Positions 24,945 through 34,800 are shown, counted from the first letter of the stretch. The stretch: 64,000 nucleotides of DNA from Hydractinia symbiolongicarpus (GCF_029227915.1 NC_079878.1:15564001-15628000), one strand, 5' to 3'. Made by a program: numbers and translations. The notes: a model not told the origin generated them from the letters alone.

Positions 24945-25285
24945 TAAAATATTGTAAACTATTGGTTAAAACTATTCTGTTAAAATATTGTAAACTATTG
25001 GTTAAAACTATTCTGTTAAAATATTGTAAACTATTGGTTAAAACTATTCTGTTAAAATATTGTAAACTATTGGTTAAAACTATTCTGTTAAAATATTGTA
25101 AACTATTGGTTAAAACTATTCTGTTAAAATATTGTAAACTATTGGTTAAAACTATTCTGTTAAAATATTGTAAACTATTGGTTAAAACTATTCTGTTAAA
25201 ATATTGTAAACTATTGGTTAAAACTATTCTGTTAAAATATTGTAAACTATTGGTTAAAACTATTGGTAAAATATTGTGTAATAAT
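24945..25285 (+). repeat. 36-bp minisatellite, about nine units
   Basis: Eight almost identical 36-bp units (core TTAAAATATTGTAAACTATT) stand in tandem with degenerate units at both ends. Because 36 is divisible by three the array stays open as a 12-residue repeat, but there is no sign it is translated. It ends just before a (TAGC)n run and the Helitron-like remnant. Confidence 0.95.
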
Positions 25286-25397
25286 CTTCTAGTTTAGCAA
25301 GTTGGTAAACTAAGCTGGCTAGCTAGCTAGCTAGATACTGTTGGCAACTACATTTTTTAATATTTTTAAGATCCCTGGTTATCCATAGCTATATGTT

Positions 25398-25710
25398 ATG
25401 TGTATTATGCTGTATTACTTTATATCCAAGATAATTAATCTAACAGTTATTGCTGTGTTTCTGTTACTTTTGCTAATTTTGGCTGTCGATATTGAAATAA
25501 ATCCTGGACCAGGCCCGCAATTTCATCAAAAAGTTGTTCTGGCTCTTTTCACCAAGGTGATCCCAGATTTGATGAAAGTAGTGGTATACAATGTGCCTGC
25601 AATGCACTCTATTCAATATGTTTTTTTGCAATTAAAAAGGTTTCAGTTTGGAAATCGTTTGATTTAGATTATGTATTAGAAAAAGGAGATGAATTGTTTA
25701 AAAGATAGAA
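25398..25710 (+). pseudogene. Helitron-like protein N-terminus with 2A-like motif and peptidase-like start
   Basis: The frame from ATG 25398 gives a hydrophobic leader (residues 12-30) followed by DIEINPGP at residues 31-38. This matches the 2A ribosome-skipping consensus D.E.NPGP. After a frame change the sequence reads FDESSGIQCACNALYSICF and KSFDLDYVLEKGDELFK, the pattern of the C76/OTU-like cysteine peptidase found at the front of some animal Helitron-like proteins (catalytic Cys in GIQCACNAL). The whole is broken by frameshifts. Assignment is by motif memory, not by a search. Confidence 0.6.
25488..25511 (+). other. 2A-like ribosome-skipping motif
   Basis: GAT ATT GAA ATA AAT CCT GGA CCA encodes D-I-E-I-N-P-G-P, an exact match to the 2A core with a hydrophobic Leu/Ile stretch directly before it, as in known 2A-like sequences of metazoan retroelements. 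If ever translated, the chain would separate between Gly37 and Pro38 and free a short membrane-like leader. Confidence 0.7.
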
Positions 25711-25877
25711 GAAATGCCTTCCAGTGTACTAATTGAAAAAAGTAATATTGAAATTAAAAAGTTATCTAGTCTTTACGGATTAATGGGACAAACAGATATT
25801 TTTGTTAATCACGACACAATCACTGATATCGGAAATGGTCTAATATTTATGGCAAATGAAATTAGCTTCTCATTGAT

Positions 25878-26225
25878 TTGGGCAAAAAAATCAATTTTTT
25901 GTTTGATTCTCACAGTCGGGATACAGATGGCTCATTAGTTGCAGATGGAAGTTCAATTCTTTTATCTTTTAAGTCGCTTATTGATGTGCAGAGGCACATT
26001 AAGTATCAATATTCTAAACATTTTGCTGCTTATTGTGCGAATATGCAGTTTGAGATACAGTATATCAAAATTATAGAATCCAGAAATTGTTCTGAAATTT
26101 TATCTTCTCTTATGAAAAACCGAAAAAAGATTCAGAACAAAATTTCATTTGATAAACATTACAGTAAACGTTACAGTAACAAAAAGTGTGAAATGCGTTT
26201 AAAATATCTCAGCATGAAGATATAA
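25878..26225 (+). pseudogene. Helitron-like peptidase region, second part
   Basis: The segment FDSHSRDTDGSLVADGSSIL with following LLSFKS is the histidine-side block of the same C76/OTU-like peptidase. A Lys-rich region precedes the next coding block. A stop at 26225 separates it from the DUF6570-like part. Confidence 0.55.
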
Positions 26226-26269
26226 AAATGAAAAAGTGATTAAGTTACGCCAGTATTGTCTGGACTGAA

Positions 26270-26872
26270 ATGCATGAAACTATACTGAGGAGGAAGCAGG
26301 AAAGTTATGTTAATAAATCTAATCAGACTTCAAAAGAAAGGATAAAAAAATTCACTAAAATGATAAAAGAAGGGCCATTCTATATTTGTGTGGTCTGCAA
26401 TCGTTGTCTTTACTTTAGATCAGTAATACTTTTCGATGTTGGCAAATATGATATTCACATATTTGACTTTCATAAAAATGTTGAAAGTCCTGATGGAAAG
26501 TTTTACATTTATCGCACTTGTCATACAAAGTTAAAAAAGTCAGAAATTCCTGCACAAGCTGTTTGGAAAAAACTTGATATATTCAATTTCCCTAATGATT
26601 TAGCAAATTTGAACAGACTTGAAAAAGTTTTAATATCCAGAAGAATTCTATTTAAAAAGATCACAATAATGCCTAAAGGCCAAATGCCAAAGCTCAAAGG
26701 CAGTATTTGCAATGTTCCAATAGACACGGCAGATTTAGCAAGGACGCTACCTCAAGGAGCTGATAGCAATGGTATTGTAATGCTGAAATTAAAGCGCAAG
26801 TTAACTTACAGAGGTCATTATTCTTTGAATCTGTTTCACCAGAAAAAGTTCAGGCAGTACTACAATACCTGA
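26270..26872 (+). pseudogene. DUF6570-like domain of a Helitron-like protein
   Basis: A 200-residue frame with FYICVVCNRCLYFRSVILF, FYIYRTCHTKLKK and GSICNVPIDTADLARTLP, then SNGIVMLKLKRKLTYRGHY. This cysteine-rich block with CxxC and C..CH pairs is the domain placed before Helitron_like_N in animal Helitron/Helentron proteins. It is the best preserved part of the remnant. The next block begins two codons after its stop in another frame. Confidence 0.65.
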
Positions 26873-26874
26873 AA

Positions 26875-27470
26875 ATGAATAACCCTTTGTACCAAGATAT
26901 AACAATTGATATAGGTCAGATACCAGCTGATATGTTATCTCTAGCTGAACCTATTGAAATACCAATTGAAACACAGTCAGAAAATCATGTTCCTGAAATT
27001 GTTAGAAATGTTATCGAAGACTCTAATAATCCACTGGATCAGTTTAGAGTAGGGACGTCGGAAACTGTGCTTCTATCTAATATTCCTCAACCAGAAGAGG
27101 CAGTAATTGCACCAGGGGAAACTATGACACCTCTATCAGTTTTAAGGATGAAAAATGTGAGGAATTGGCTCACCCTTTTCTCTTCCCTACTGGAAAATTT
27201 GGTTACAAGGCTGACCGTAGTATTAAGTTAAGTCCAGTAAAGTATTTTAATCAACGCTTGTTAAACTATAAACAAAATTTGCTTCAGACTCTGATTACAT
27301 TTTTTATGCACTTTCAGTCATGTTACACTTGAATTTAAACAGCCAAATAAATATAGCAATGGTCACTTCCAATCGTTTAACAGCTGGTATGCTGTCCAAT
27401 AACTTTTCCGATACAGTAAAATCATGTATTGCAAAGGATGAAGGTTTCAATTTTATGAATTACGGAGTTT
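26875..27470 (+). pseudogene. Helitron-like N-terminal region, truncated
   Basis: Continues with NNPLYQDITI, TVLLSNIPQPEEAVIAPGE and, across frame changes, FPTGKFGYKADRS and SPVKYFNQRLLNYKQNFA, which are typical of Helitron_like_N. At about 27470 the match ends abruptly (NFMN) and an unrelated ASEALC-type sequence begins. The Rep tyrosines and helicase are absent, so this is a 3'-truncated dead copy. Confidence 0.6.
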
Positions 27471-27559
27471 CATACCGCGCAGGTCTGTGCGCTAGCGAAG
27501 CGCTTTGTAGGGACAAATTTTTGGCTTGTTTTCATTTTTCTCGATAGCCCAAATAATTT

Positions 27560-28350
27560 TCATGGTCAGTTTTTCACAACTATTCTGGTTAGTGCTGCGA
27601 AAAGAGGCAGAAATGCAAAATCCTGCCTGATGTTTCTTCAACTAATTTTTTTACTTTAACTGACGTTTTGCTTTTTAATAACACGTTTAAATGGTGTTGC
27701 TAACCCTCTTTGTGGTATATTGACATGGGTAAGATGTTGGAATCGAAGAAAACTTAAATTACTGACTTTTATAGAGAGGCAAGAGAAGACATAATGTTGA
27801 TGTTGGTTTTAGGGGTTATCTTCCTGAAGTTGCAAGCTACATATACCATACATTTTGTGTTGTGAGGAATAAAGTAATGGTTAAAAAGAAACACTATTAT
27901 ATCATTATCAGTGCACTTTGGCAAGAAGAAATAAAAATTACAGCATAGAAAGATTTAAAGGACGTTTTTTACAGTAAGTTATAGCTAGCTAGCTAGCTAG
28001 CTATATATGGATCTGCAAGTTTGACATGGATTAACGTGGAAGAGCATTTAATAAAGGATTTATTTGCAAAATATAGCTAACTAGTTATATAAAAAAGAGC
28101 ACAGATGAAATTGACTGAAAATAAAATACACACTTCAATGATATAATGACTGGCTTTGCCTTTTCGTTAGACATTATTGTATAAATATATTACATAACTG
28201 GCTAAGGAAGGAATATATATAATAGCATGTTACACTGTATTACTGTGTTCTAGCTAGAGTAGGGGATGAATATAATCAGGTTTTAGGTTTTTGACGGTCA
28301 AACCCCTATTAAAAAACGCTGCTTTTAGACCCCTTAAAACAGCTATGACG
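27560..28350. other. Non-coding stretch before the Maverick region
   Basis: No gene seen. It contains a (TAGC)n run near 27,981-28,004 and AT-rich sequence; similar TAGC runs occur at about 25,316 and 42,040. Confidence 0.5.
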
Positions 28351-28356
28351 TCACAG

Positions 28357-28450
28357 ATTTCATCATGCCTCAAATGAGTAAATACAAAGTTCATCATGCC
28401 TCAAATGAGTAATCACAGATTTCATCATGCCTCAAATGCGTAAACACGTG
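28357..28450 (+). repeat. Three tandem copies of a TTCATCATGCCTCAAATG repeat
   Basis: The motif TTCATCATGCCTCAAATG recurs three times at about 28,364, 28,391 and 28,420 with a short variable spacer (AGTAAATAC, AGTAATCAC, CGTAAACAC). It lies directly upstream of the ankyrin-like array and could be a promoter-proximal repeat or part of a terminal repeat. Confidence 0.8.
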
Positions 28451-28495
28451 ACATCATGACGGCACTCGACAAAACTGCTGACATCAACAAATCTG

Positions 28496-28522
28496 TTTGA
28501 GTAGGGAAATTCCCTACTCAAA
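28496..28522. repeat. 27-bp perfect palindrome
   Basis: Arms of 13 bp (TTTGAGTAGGGAA / TTCCCTACTCAAA) around a single A. It lies about 120 bp before the ankyrin-like coding array and resembles the intergenic palindromes elsewhere in the Maverick-type DNA. Confidence 0.85.
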
Positions 28523-28617
28523 TTGCGACCGATGTTGGTTGGAACCTATCTATAATAAAGAAGATATCAACGCCAGTAGCAGCAACTCGCGATGCTCTTG
28601 CGGATCGACTACAGAGC

Positions 28618-29795
28618 GTGCGAGACACTGATACTTCTTATTATAACAAGGCGAGGGAGAGGCCTGGTTACGGTCAAGCTTTGAAAGCCACTGTTGAAGA
28701 TGTAGATTTGGCTCTAGAAAATGCAGCTGAAAATGGTCACATTGAGATTCTTAAGCTGTGCAAAAAGTGGGGTGCGACAGACTTTAATTGGGCCATGAAA
28801 CTTGAAGCTGAAAATGGTCACATTGAGATTGTTAAGCTGTGCAAAGAGTGGGGTGCGACGAATTTTAATTGGGCCATGAAACTTGCAGCTGAAAATGGTC
28901 ACGTCGAGCTTGTTAAGCTGTGTAAAGAGTGGGGTGCGCAAGACTTTAATTGGGCTCTAGAACATGCAGCTCTTAATGGTCACATTGAGATTGTTAAACT
29001 GTGCAAAGAGTGGGGTGCGACAGACTTTAATTGGTCTCTAGTAATTGCAGCTGAAAATGGTCACATCGAGCTTGTTAAGCTGCGTAAAGAGTGGGCTGCG
29101 ACAGACTTTAATTGGGCTCTAGAACATGCAGCTAAAAATGGTCACATCGAGATTGTTAAGCTGTGCAAAGAGTGGGGTGCGACGAACTTTAATTGGCCCA
29201 TGAAACTTGCAGCTCTCAATAGTCACATCGAGATTGTTAAGCTGTGCAAAGAGTGGGGTGCGACGAACTTTAATTGGGCTATTAATAAAGCAGCTGAAAA
29301 TGGTCACATTGAGATTGTTAAACTGTGCAAAGAGTGGGGTGCGACAGACTTTAATTGGTCTCTAGAAATTGCAGCTGAAAATGGTCACATTGAGATTGTT
29401 AAGCTGTGCAAAGAGTGGGGTGCGACGAACTTTAATTGGCCCATAAAACTTGCAGCTCTCATTGGTCACATCGAGATTGTTAAGCTGTGCAAAGAGTGGG
29501 GTGCGACGGACTTTGATTGGGCTCTAGAAAGGGCAGCTAAAAATGGTCACATCGAGATTGTTAAGCTGTGCAAAGAGTGGGGTGCGACGAACTTTAATTG
29601 GGGTATTAATAAAGCAGCTGAAAATGGTCACATTGAGATTGTTAAGCTGTGCAAAGAGTGGGGTGCGACGAATTTTAATTGGGGTATTAATAAAGCAGCT
29701 GAAAATGGTCACATTGAGATTGTTAAACTGTGCAAAGAGTGGGGTGCGACGAAATTTAATTTGGCCATGAAACTTGCAGCTAAAAATGGTCACAC
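28618..29795 (+). CDS. Ankyrin-like repeat protein, 27-residue units
   Basis: Thirteen complete units and part of a fourteenth follow the pattern NGHIEIVKLCKEWGAT.FNWA....AA; the DNA period is 81 bp. The NGHIEIVKL core is ankyrin-like, but the unit is 27 residues, not the usual 33; such short units are typical of giant-virus and transposon ankyrin proteins. The frame is open upstream to about 28,501 without an ATG, so the true start is unclear (possibly spliced or non-ATG). The real repeats end at 29,795; beyond that the open frame is antisense to a capsid-gene fragment. The very similar units imply recent expansion. Likely a protein-binding role; host or viral origin is undecided. Confidence 0.7.
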
Positions 29796-29943
29796 ATGTT
29801 GCGTACGTCGACATACAAGTCCTCATTCTGGTTCATTGTGCTTGGTGTGTGGCTCACCTTCACACGCTGCTTCTTCCTTATCATTGCAGCATTGTTTTAA
29901 CCTCCGTGCATGGATCGACCTTCTTTCCGAATATGTTACTCAT
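29795..29943 (-). pseudogene. N-terminal fragment of the Maverick capsid-type gene (copy C)
   Basis: On the minus strand an ATG at 29943 begins a frame matching the start of the capsid-type gene at 36123: KKVDPCTEVKTML corresponds to TKLDPHKELKTML, and after a frame change the KKQRVKVSH and NQNEDLYV segments are shared. The homology stops at about 29,795, exactly where the ankyrin units end. Two stops and a frameshift make it dead. Confidence 0.75.
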
Positions 29944-29979
29944 AACTGCTTTATTACAAGGTGACTTCGCTTGAAATAA

Positions 29980-30288
29980 ATGCCTATAAATCCCACTTAA
30001 AAAGCTGGAGACGATTTTACGCTCGAGGAAAACATTCCAGACGACACAGAAGATGGGTCCTTTAGTAGACCCGAGGAACTTCCTGCCTAGCCAGGTACCA
30101 GTTCTACGAAAACGCTGGAAGAGCGTCAAATGCAGGAGGGTACACGATTAAGCCAAAGAGAAGAACTAAAACGGTCAAAGGTCGATGGTCTCTACTCTCG
30201 TTTTGAGGGGAACCGGATGCGAGATATTATGACGACTTTAAACTGGAAGATCGGCTTATCCTTAAGGGTGCAATAAGAAAACCAAAGA
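29980..30288 (+). pseudogene. Start of the divergent Maverick coiled-coil gene (copy C)
   Basis: ATG 29980 starts MPINP, the same start as the gene read leftward from 36093. Both are followed by an acidic E-rich segment, then SQREELKRSKVDGLYSRFE here versus SQGERLKRSKVVSMYKHL there. The arrangement, head to head with the capsid-type gene, is the same as at 36.1 kb. An early TAA and frameshifts break it. At about 30,288 it fuses to the DUF4116-like array. Confidence 0.65.
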
Positions 30289-30289
30289 C

Positions 30290-31250
30290 ATGTGCGACAT
30301 GGCGGTTGTCATATATCCTCTGGCGCTCGAGGATGTTCAAGATCATTTCAAGACTATTGAAATGTGTAATAAGGCAGTTCAAGAGGAGCCCTTGGTACTT
30401 AGGGACGTTCCGGATCATTTCAAGACCTGGAAAATGTGTGCGAGGGCAGTTCAAAAGGATCCCAGGGCACTCAAGTTTATTCCGGATCATTTCAAGACTC
30501 GTGAAATGTGCCATATGGCGGTACAAGAGGAACCCTGGCTGCTCAAACTTGTTCCGGACCATTTAAAAACCCAGGAAATGTGTGACGGAGCCGTTGGGAT
30601 GGCGCCTTTGCTACTCAAGTTTGTTCCAGACCATTTCAAGACCCAAGAAATGTGCACAAGGGCGGCTGAGCGGAGATCCTGGCTATTCGAGATTGTTCCG
30701 GACCATATCAAAACACAGGAAATGTGCATCAGTGCCTTTGAACATGCACCCCTAATGTTTAAGTTTGTTCCAGACTGGTTTGTTACCCAAGAAATGTGTA
30801 GCAAGGCGGCTGAAGAGAATCCCGAGCTACTCGAGGCCCATCGCTTGCGAAAAGCGTGGAAATATAATCTTAGGAAGGCACTTCTTCCAATAGCCTGGCA
30901 TCCGAACAGGGCCGTGGAGTGGTGTTCTACCGAAGATGAAAAGGCAGACCTTGAGGTATTGTGGAGTTAAATTTCAGCGCATGATCAGAGGTTCATGTTT
31001 TTTTATAAAACAAAACATGAAGAGATTCCAAGAATTATGCAATAGAAACGTTGACTTTAACCCCTGGATGCTCCAGTATGTCCCCGACTACTTCAAAACG
31101 CATGACATGTGTACCTCAGCGGTTGAAGAGACCCTGTGGTATTTGCATATATCCCTGACTATTTTAAAACACTGGAAATGTGCACCAGTGTCGTTGAATT
31201 ATACCCTGGGATGTTCGAGTATGTTCCAGATCTCTATAGACCTGGGGTTA
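30290..31250 (+). CDS. DUF4116-like repeat protein (KxVPDHFKTQEMC repeats)
   Basis: The 226-residue frame 30290-30970 contains about nine units of 24-26 residues with the pattern L..VPDHFKTQEMC..AV...P. This is the type of repeat called DUF4116 in giant viruses and protists. After a stop at 30970 further units (LQYVPDYFKTHDMCTSAVEE) continue in another frame to about 31,250, so the array is broken near its end. The repeat's function is unknown. It starts directly at the broken divergent gene, suggesting a fusion or recombination junction rather than an original start. Confidence 0.6.
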
Positions 31251-31454
31251 CTCAAACTCTATCAAATAAAGATGTGAGAGCAATGCGATGAATGTGGGAG
31301 GATTCTCGACAGATACGACAGATGTCGCTGTGAACGGAGGTTCTTCATAAGGGGTAAGTTGCTCTGCTGGTTTTGCTATTATGAGTACATCACGTACAAC
31401 GGAGGTAGCTGCCCGTTTGATGCTAGTTGAAGCTTTCTCTCCTTAATAAAGAGG

Positions 31455-32069
31455 ATGTTGAAATTTGGAGAGAAAACTGTTAAATCTGAAGACTTTTACA
31501 CCAATTCGAAACCGCTAAAAATCGAAGAATCCCAAGTCGAAAACCTCGTACTGAGCGACTTTATCCCAGTAAACAAAGGCAAGGATGAGCGCTTCGTGAT
31601 TGGCTATCAGGATCAAGACGGCCACCTAAGACCGTTATTGATACTAACCCCTGAAAAGATCCGCTCCAAAGGTGTCTCTGAATACAGTGAGGGTTCCGCG
31701 CTAACGATGTCGTTTGATCTCGCCAGCTATCCCAAGTGGTTAGAAAAATACGAAGAGATTTTGGACGGGGTGGAATCCCTGGAGGGGATGTGCTTCACCA
31801 ATACCAGCGTGAAAAAGGGCAGTACCTCAACACCAAGCTCAAGATGTGGGATGGTAAAGTCAGAACAAAATTCCATAAGAAGATACCACTAAAAAAAGCT
31901 GCGAGTGTAAGGCTATCATCAAGCTGGCGAGCATTTATGGGCAAGGGCGCAACTACTACGCACAGACATACTTGGAAGAGTGTAAATATAACGAGGTTGA
32001 GGGATAGGGCACTTGCTACTTCAGTGATTCTGATGACGACGAGAGCTTCACCGTCTTGTAAGTGGATGT
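31455..32069 (+). pseudogene. Maverick-associated conserved protein, frameshifted
   Basis: ATG 31455 follows a TTAATAAAG motif by a few bases. Residues FGEKTVKSEDFYTNSKPLKI, then NLVLSDFIPV and ERFVIGYQDQDGHLRPLLIL match a protein type I recognise from cnidarian Polintons (a KFG...FY..KKPIKI leader, then an IGY.D...RPLVLI core). The frame shifts near 31,800. The second part (IKLASIYGQGRNYYAQTYLE, then a Cys-Tyr-rich end) runs on to about 32,069. Function unknown; possibly nucleic-acid binding. Confidence 0.55.
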
Positions 32070-32074
32070 AAAGG

Positions 32075-32099
32075 TTCTATGTTGCTCTTCAACATAGAA
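32075..32099. terminator. Intergenic hairpin
   Basis: Perfect 10-bp arms TTCTATGTTG / CAACATAGAA around CTCTT. It separates the frameshifted gene ending near 32,069 from the SAP-like gene starting at 32,106. A role in transcript ends is inferred from position only. Confidence 0.55.
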
Positions 32100-32105
32100 A
32101 CAAAC

Positions 32106-32384
32106 ATGAACGTTCCCGAACTGAAAAAGGAAGCAAAAGCACTAAAGGTCCGTAACTATTCAACAATGAATAAGGCTGAACTCCTCGAGCCTATCCGCAA
32201 GGCTAAGTACAAGGATGCCTCGACACAAACAGATTGTCCCTATTGCGAACCTTGCGTCAGGATCGCCTGGCAGAAGAACCTCGAAGAATACTCGGGACAG
32301 CTCTCCGAAAAGCAGCGACGTGTCGTATATGACTGTGGCCTTATCATCGACTATGATACTGGGGATGTACTCGCAATCGTCTAG
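32106..32384 (+). CDS. Small SAP-like protein of the Maverick
   Basis: The 92-residue frame from ATG 32106 begins MNVPELKKEAKALKVRNYST followed by MNKAELLEPI, the two-helix pattern of SAP/Rho-N-like DNA-binding motifs (L...K..LK(V/I)....K.EL...I). CPYCEPC in the middle could bind a metal. It appears intact and is one of the few unbroken genes here. Small SAP proteins are common in Polintons; a DNA-binding role is inferred. Confidence 0.6.
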   Translation: MNVPELKKEAKALKVRNYSTMNKAELLEPIRKAKYKDASTQTDCPYCEPCVRIAWQKNLEEYSGQLSEKQRRVVYDCGLIIDYDTGDVLAIV

Positions 32385-32495
32385 AATGTTGTTCAACACG
32401 CTAGATCTGACCGGATATACCCGGCGGGTACACCCTATAAATAAGCTGGTGGCTCCTCTAGGTACCGCTCACATACTGCGCAGATTGAAGTTTTT

Positions 32496-33088
32496 TCAAC
32501 AGTTCATCCTTCGCGTTCTCACGCCCTTGCGCGACAAGCTGCTGTCGCTCATCGATTCCACGATCTTGCGTGTTCTTTGTCGGGCTTGCTCCTTTAATGT
32601 CATATATTTTTGCTTTTCCTTTATGATTAGGCTGAATTCATAGTTGCTAATGACTCCATTCTCCACGGTTCTCGAGATAAAGTCAGTGATAGAGTTCAAC
32701 TTGGTCTCCGCCAGCAGTCTCTCTTGCTTCTTACTCTTGACACCTAGCCTCTTCCCCGCATTATGCAGACCCGCCTGGCCTAACCCTACGGCAATCGTAA
32801 TTCCACCCATGGCCACGGCCAATGGTACGCCGATCCCGAGAGTATACTACCGATACCAACGCCGGAAGTTATCACACTTACCGCTAGTAGCCCATGGTCG
32901 CTGAACCTAACCCAGGTCCCATACATCTTGAACTTTTTGGTCAGCTTGTCACGCTCTTTAATCTCACCCCTAAAGTACTGCTCTACCTCCTCGATCTTCT
33001 TCAGTCTGTAGACTTTTGAACTGTCCTTCTCCATACCCTCCGGAGGTGCAGAAGGTAAGCTCGGGTAAAGCTTTGTAATGTCAGTCAT
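32496..33088 (-). pseudogene. Maverick membrane/helical protein, one frameshift
   Basis: Starts MTDITKLYPSLPSAPP at 33088, directly after an AATAAAT motif. It continues with EVEQYFRGEIKERDKLTKKF, a hydrophobic Gly/Ser-rich middle (VSVITSGVGIGS... IAVGLGQAG), and after a frame change near 32,810 KLNSITDFISRTVENGVISN and the YEFSLIIKEKQKY segment. This order (helix, two membrane-like segments, then a KLN.I...S....DG.IS..EF helix) is a recurring Polinton protein type in cnidarians. Function unknown, possibly a virion membrane or minor capsid role. Confidence 0.65.
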
Positions 33089-33090
33089 AT

Positions 33091-33659
33091 TTATTCTATA
33101 AGCAAGTGCATGGTTATGCCCACGAACGAAACATTCTTATCGTGGTGATATTCATCTGTCAGCATGAACTCCAGCCTGTCTGTTGAGCCCTTCAAGGGGA
33201 GGTATACAGGAGTGTCGAAACTCCACGTAAGCATGTGCCCCATGCGTTTAGCTCTTTAGTGGAAAGCATAGCCATTATCTTGGATTTTTTTCCGTTAAGC
33301 AGGCAATCATTCTCATCGAGCTGGGGGAAAATAAGCCTCAGCCGTTTTTAGACGTCAGTTTTGTAGAATGAATCGTATTCACCCTTCATATAGTATTTTT
33401 TACTGGGATGGTAGGGTAGACCCAAGAGCTCTTGCAGTTGTCGATGAATCACCACCGTGTACCCGTCATTGACATGGAGCCTGCAGAGTCCGTTCCTCAA
33501 CACGAAAATCTTGATCTTGCCCTCCGCTTGGTCGTTGCCAATGGCTGCTAAATCCTCTATTTTGTACAAACCGTTCATGATCTCAGTTGCTTCATTTCTC
33601 CTTAAATAAACATGAGCATTTATTCGTATAACCCGGGAGCAAAGTATGCCCCTACACAT
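33091..33659 (-). pseudogene. Maverick minor structural protein candidate, broken
   Basis: The first frame (33659-33348) has RRNEATEIMNGLYKIEDLAA and QLQELLGLPYHPSKKYYMKG. A separate frame near 33,250-33,091 ends with GSTDRLEFMLTDEYHHDKNV and VSFVGITMHLLIE. The two halves match in order a beta-rich family with an L..LLGF...Y..G centre and an L..I.F.L.D.....V.F.G..(T/M)...L end, often suggested as a penton-like minor capsid protein. At least two frame breaks lie between about 33,240 and 33,348. The 5' end overlaps the start of the divergent gene at 33612. Confidence 0.5.
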
Positions 33660-34770
33660 CGGCGCTATCTCGAAAGACTCAAGGGCGAAGATCTCTCAAT
33701 GCAGAACATCGTCATTGATGCGAAGGGGTCCTCGTTCAAGGTGAATTTTACAGACATCTTCGTCGACTACGAGTTCCACTCTGGTGCGGTGTTGAATACA
33801 TGGCAAAGCCACCCCTTCAGCCTCTGGTCCACTCAGCTCAATTTTGCCACATATTGCGCAGCATCCGCTTGCGGTATTTCTATGCAGCATCTGACTCCCT
33901 CTTTACCTCTTGTTTCCAGTGTCTACAGATTCCACGTGTACTTCCAGATTCGTAATATTCTAGCAGAGCTCGACATCTCTCTACCGGGTTCCGATAGGTT
34001 TCGACGCCTCAACAACCCTTTCAACAAGTAGAAGTTCCATCAATTAGCACGTGAATTTACTGTAAGTAATAGCGAGAGTGAGTGGAGGAACGAGACCTTG
34101 TATAGTATTCGTAAAGACAACCCCGCAGCGGGTCTAGTTATTTCGATGAAGATTCATGAGTCGATGAATTCTCGAAACTTCTCACGGTCTCACGCGGATA
34201 GGTATTGAACGGTTATCCCAAAGCGTCAAATTTTACGCTTACCTCATACTTCAGAGCCAAGCTAACGTAAGGTCCAACATGATCAGCAATCAAGGTAGTT
34301 CGATCGATGCTCAACGCTTGTACTTGACGAATTTTGAGGATCTGATCCTCCAACCTAGTGACACGGGTGAGGAAATAAGGCGATTCCAAATTGTGCTCAA
34401 GTACGCGCGGTCCAAGGTGGACTTCTCGGTTGCTCACGGAGTATACATGATTCCTAGCAACATGAGTCTTCATATAGGGAATGTCGTGAATTTCACGAAC
34501 AAGATACTCATCAGCAAGGAGTACTTCTCTATTGGTGTTAACCCGCAGATTAACGCCGGAAAGAGATTGGTTAGTAACCAACCCCTTGACAAGGCTAGCG
34601 AGTCGAAGAAACAACAAGAAATTGTGAGGTGGAAAGGGGAGGGTGCCACCATCCCCCTTGGAAAGAATACCATGCGTCTTACGCATGCCCCTGAGAGACA
34701 CCACGATACCAAAACCGCGCTGGTTACGGTAGGGGTAGGACTGATCCTCGCGTTTGTTTGGCTGAAGTAA
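33612..34770 (+). pseudogene. Maverick conserved protein with C-terminal membrane anchor, broken
   Basis: ATG 33612 (preceded by TTAAATAAAC) begins MSIYSYNPGAKYAPTHRRY. Notable blocks are WSTQLNFATYCAASACGISM and VYRFHVYFQIRNILAEL, then after a deleted and frameshifted middle (34,031-34,279) SSIDAQRLYLTNFEDLILQ and VHFSVAHG-like/MIPSNMSL segments. It ends with a TALVTVGVGLILAFVWLK membrane helix. I recognise this as a recurring gene of cnidarian Polintons but do not know its function. It ends at 34770, two bases before a palindrome shared with the convergent gene. Confidence 0.6.
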
Positions 34771-34771
34771 A

Positions 34772-34797
34772 TTTAATTTGTTGATCAACAAATTAAA
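34772..34797. terminator. 26-bp perfect palindrome between convergent genes
   Basis: Arms TTTAATTTGTTGA / TCAACAAATTAAA form a perfect palindrome exactly between the stop of the rightward gene (34770) and the stop of the leftward gene (34801). The position suggests a shared two-way transcript end. Confidence 0.6.
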
Positions 34798-34800
34798 CTC

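Noticed and set aside
24962-25297. 111-residue open frame of KTILLKYCKLLV repeats
   Set aside because: Created by the 36-bp minisatellite period; no start context, flanking exons or family support.
28714-29826. Minus-strand open frames opposite the ankyrin array
   Set aside because: Antisense shadows of the 81-bp repeat.
30487-30804. Minus-strand frame with repeated HISWVxKWSGT
   Set aside because: Antisense of the DUF4116-like repeat array; repeats reflect the plus-strand units.
34470-34791. Minus-strand frames opposite the anchored Maverick protein
   Set aside because: The plus strand has a recognisable protein with a membrane anchor; the antisense frames match nothing.
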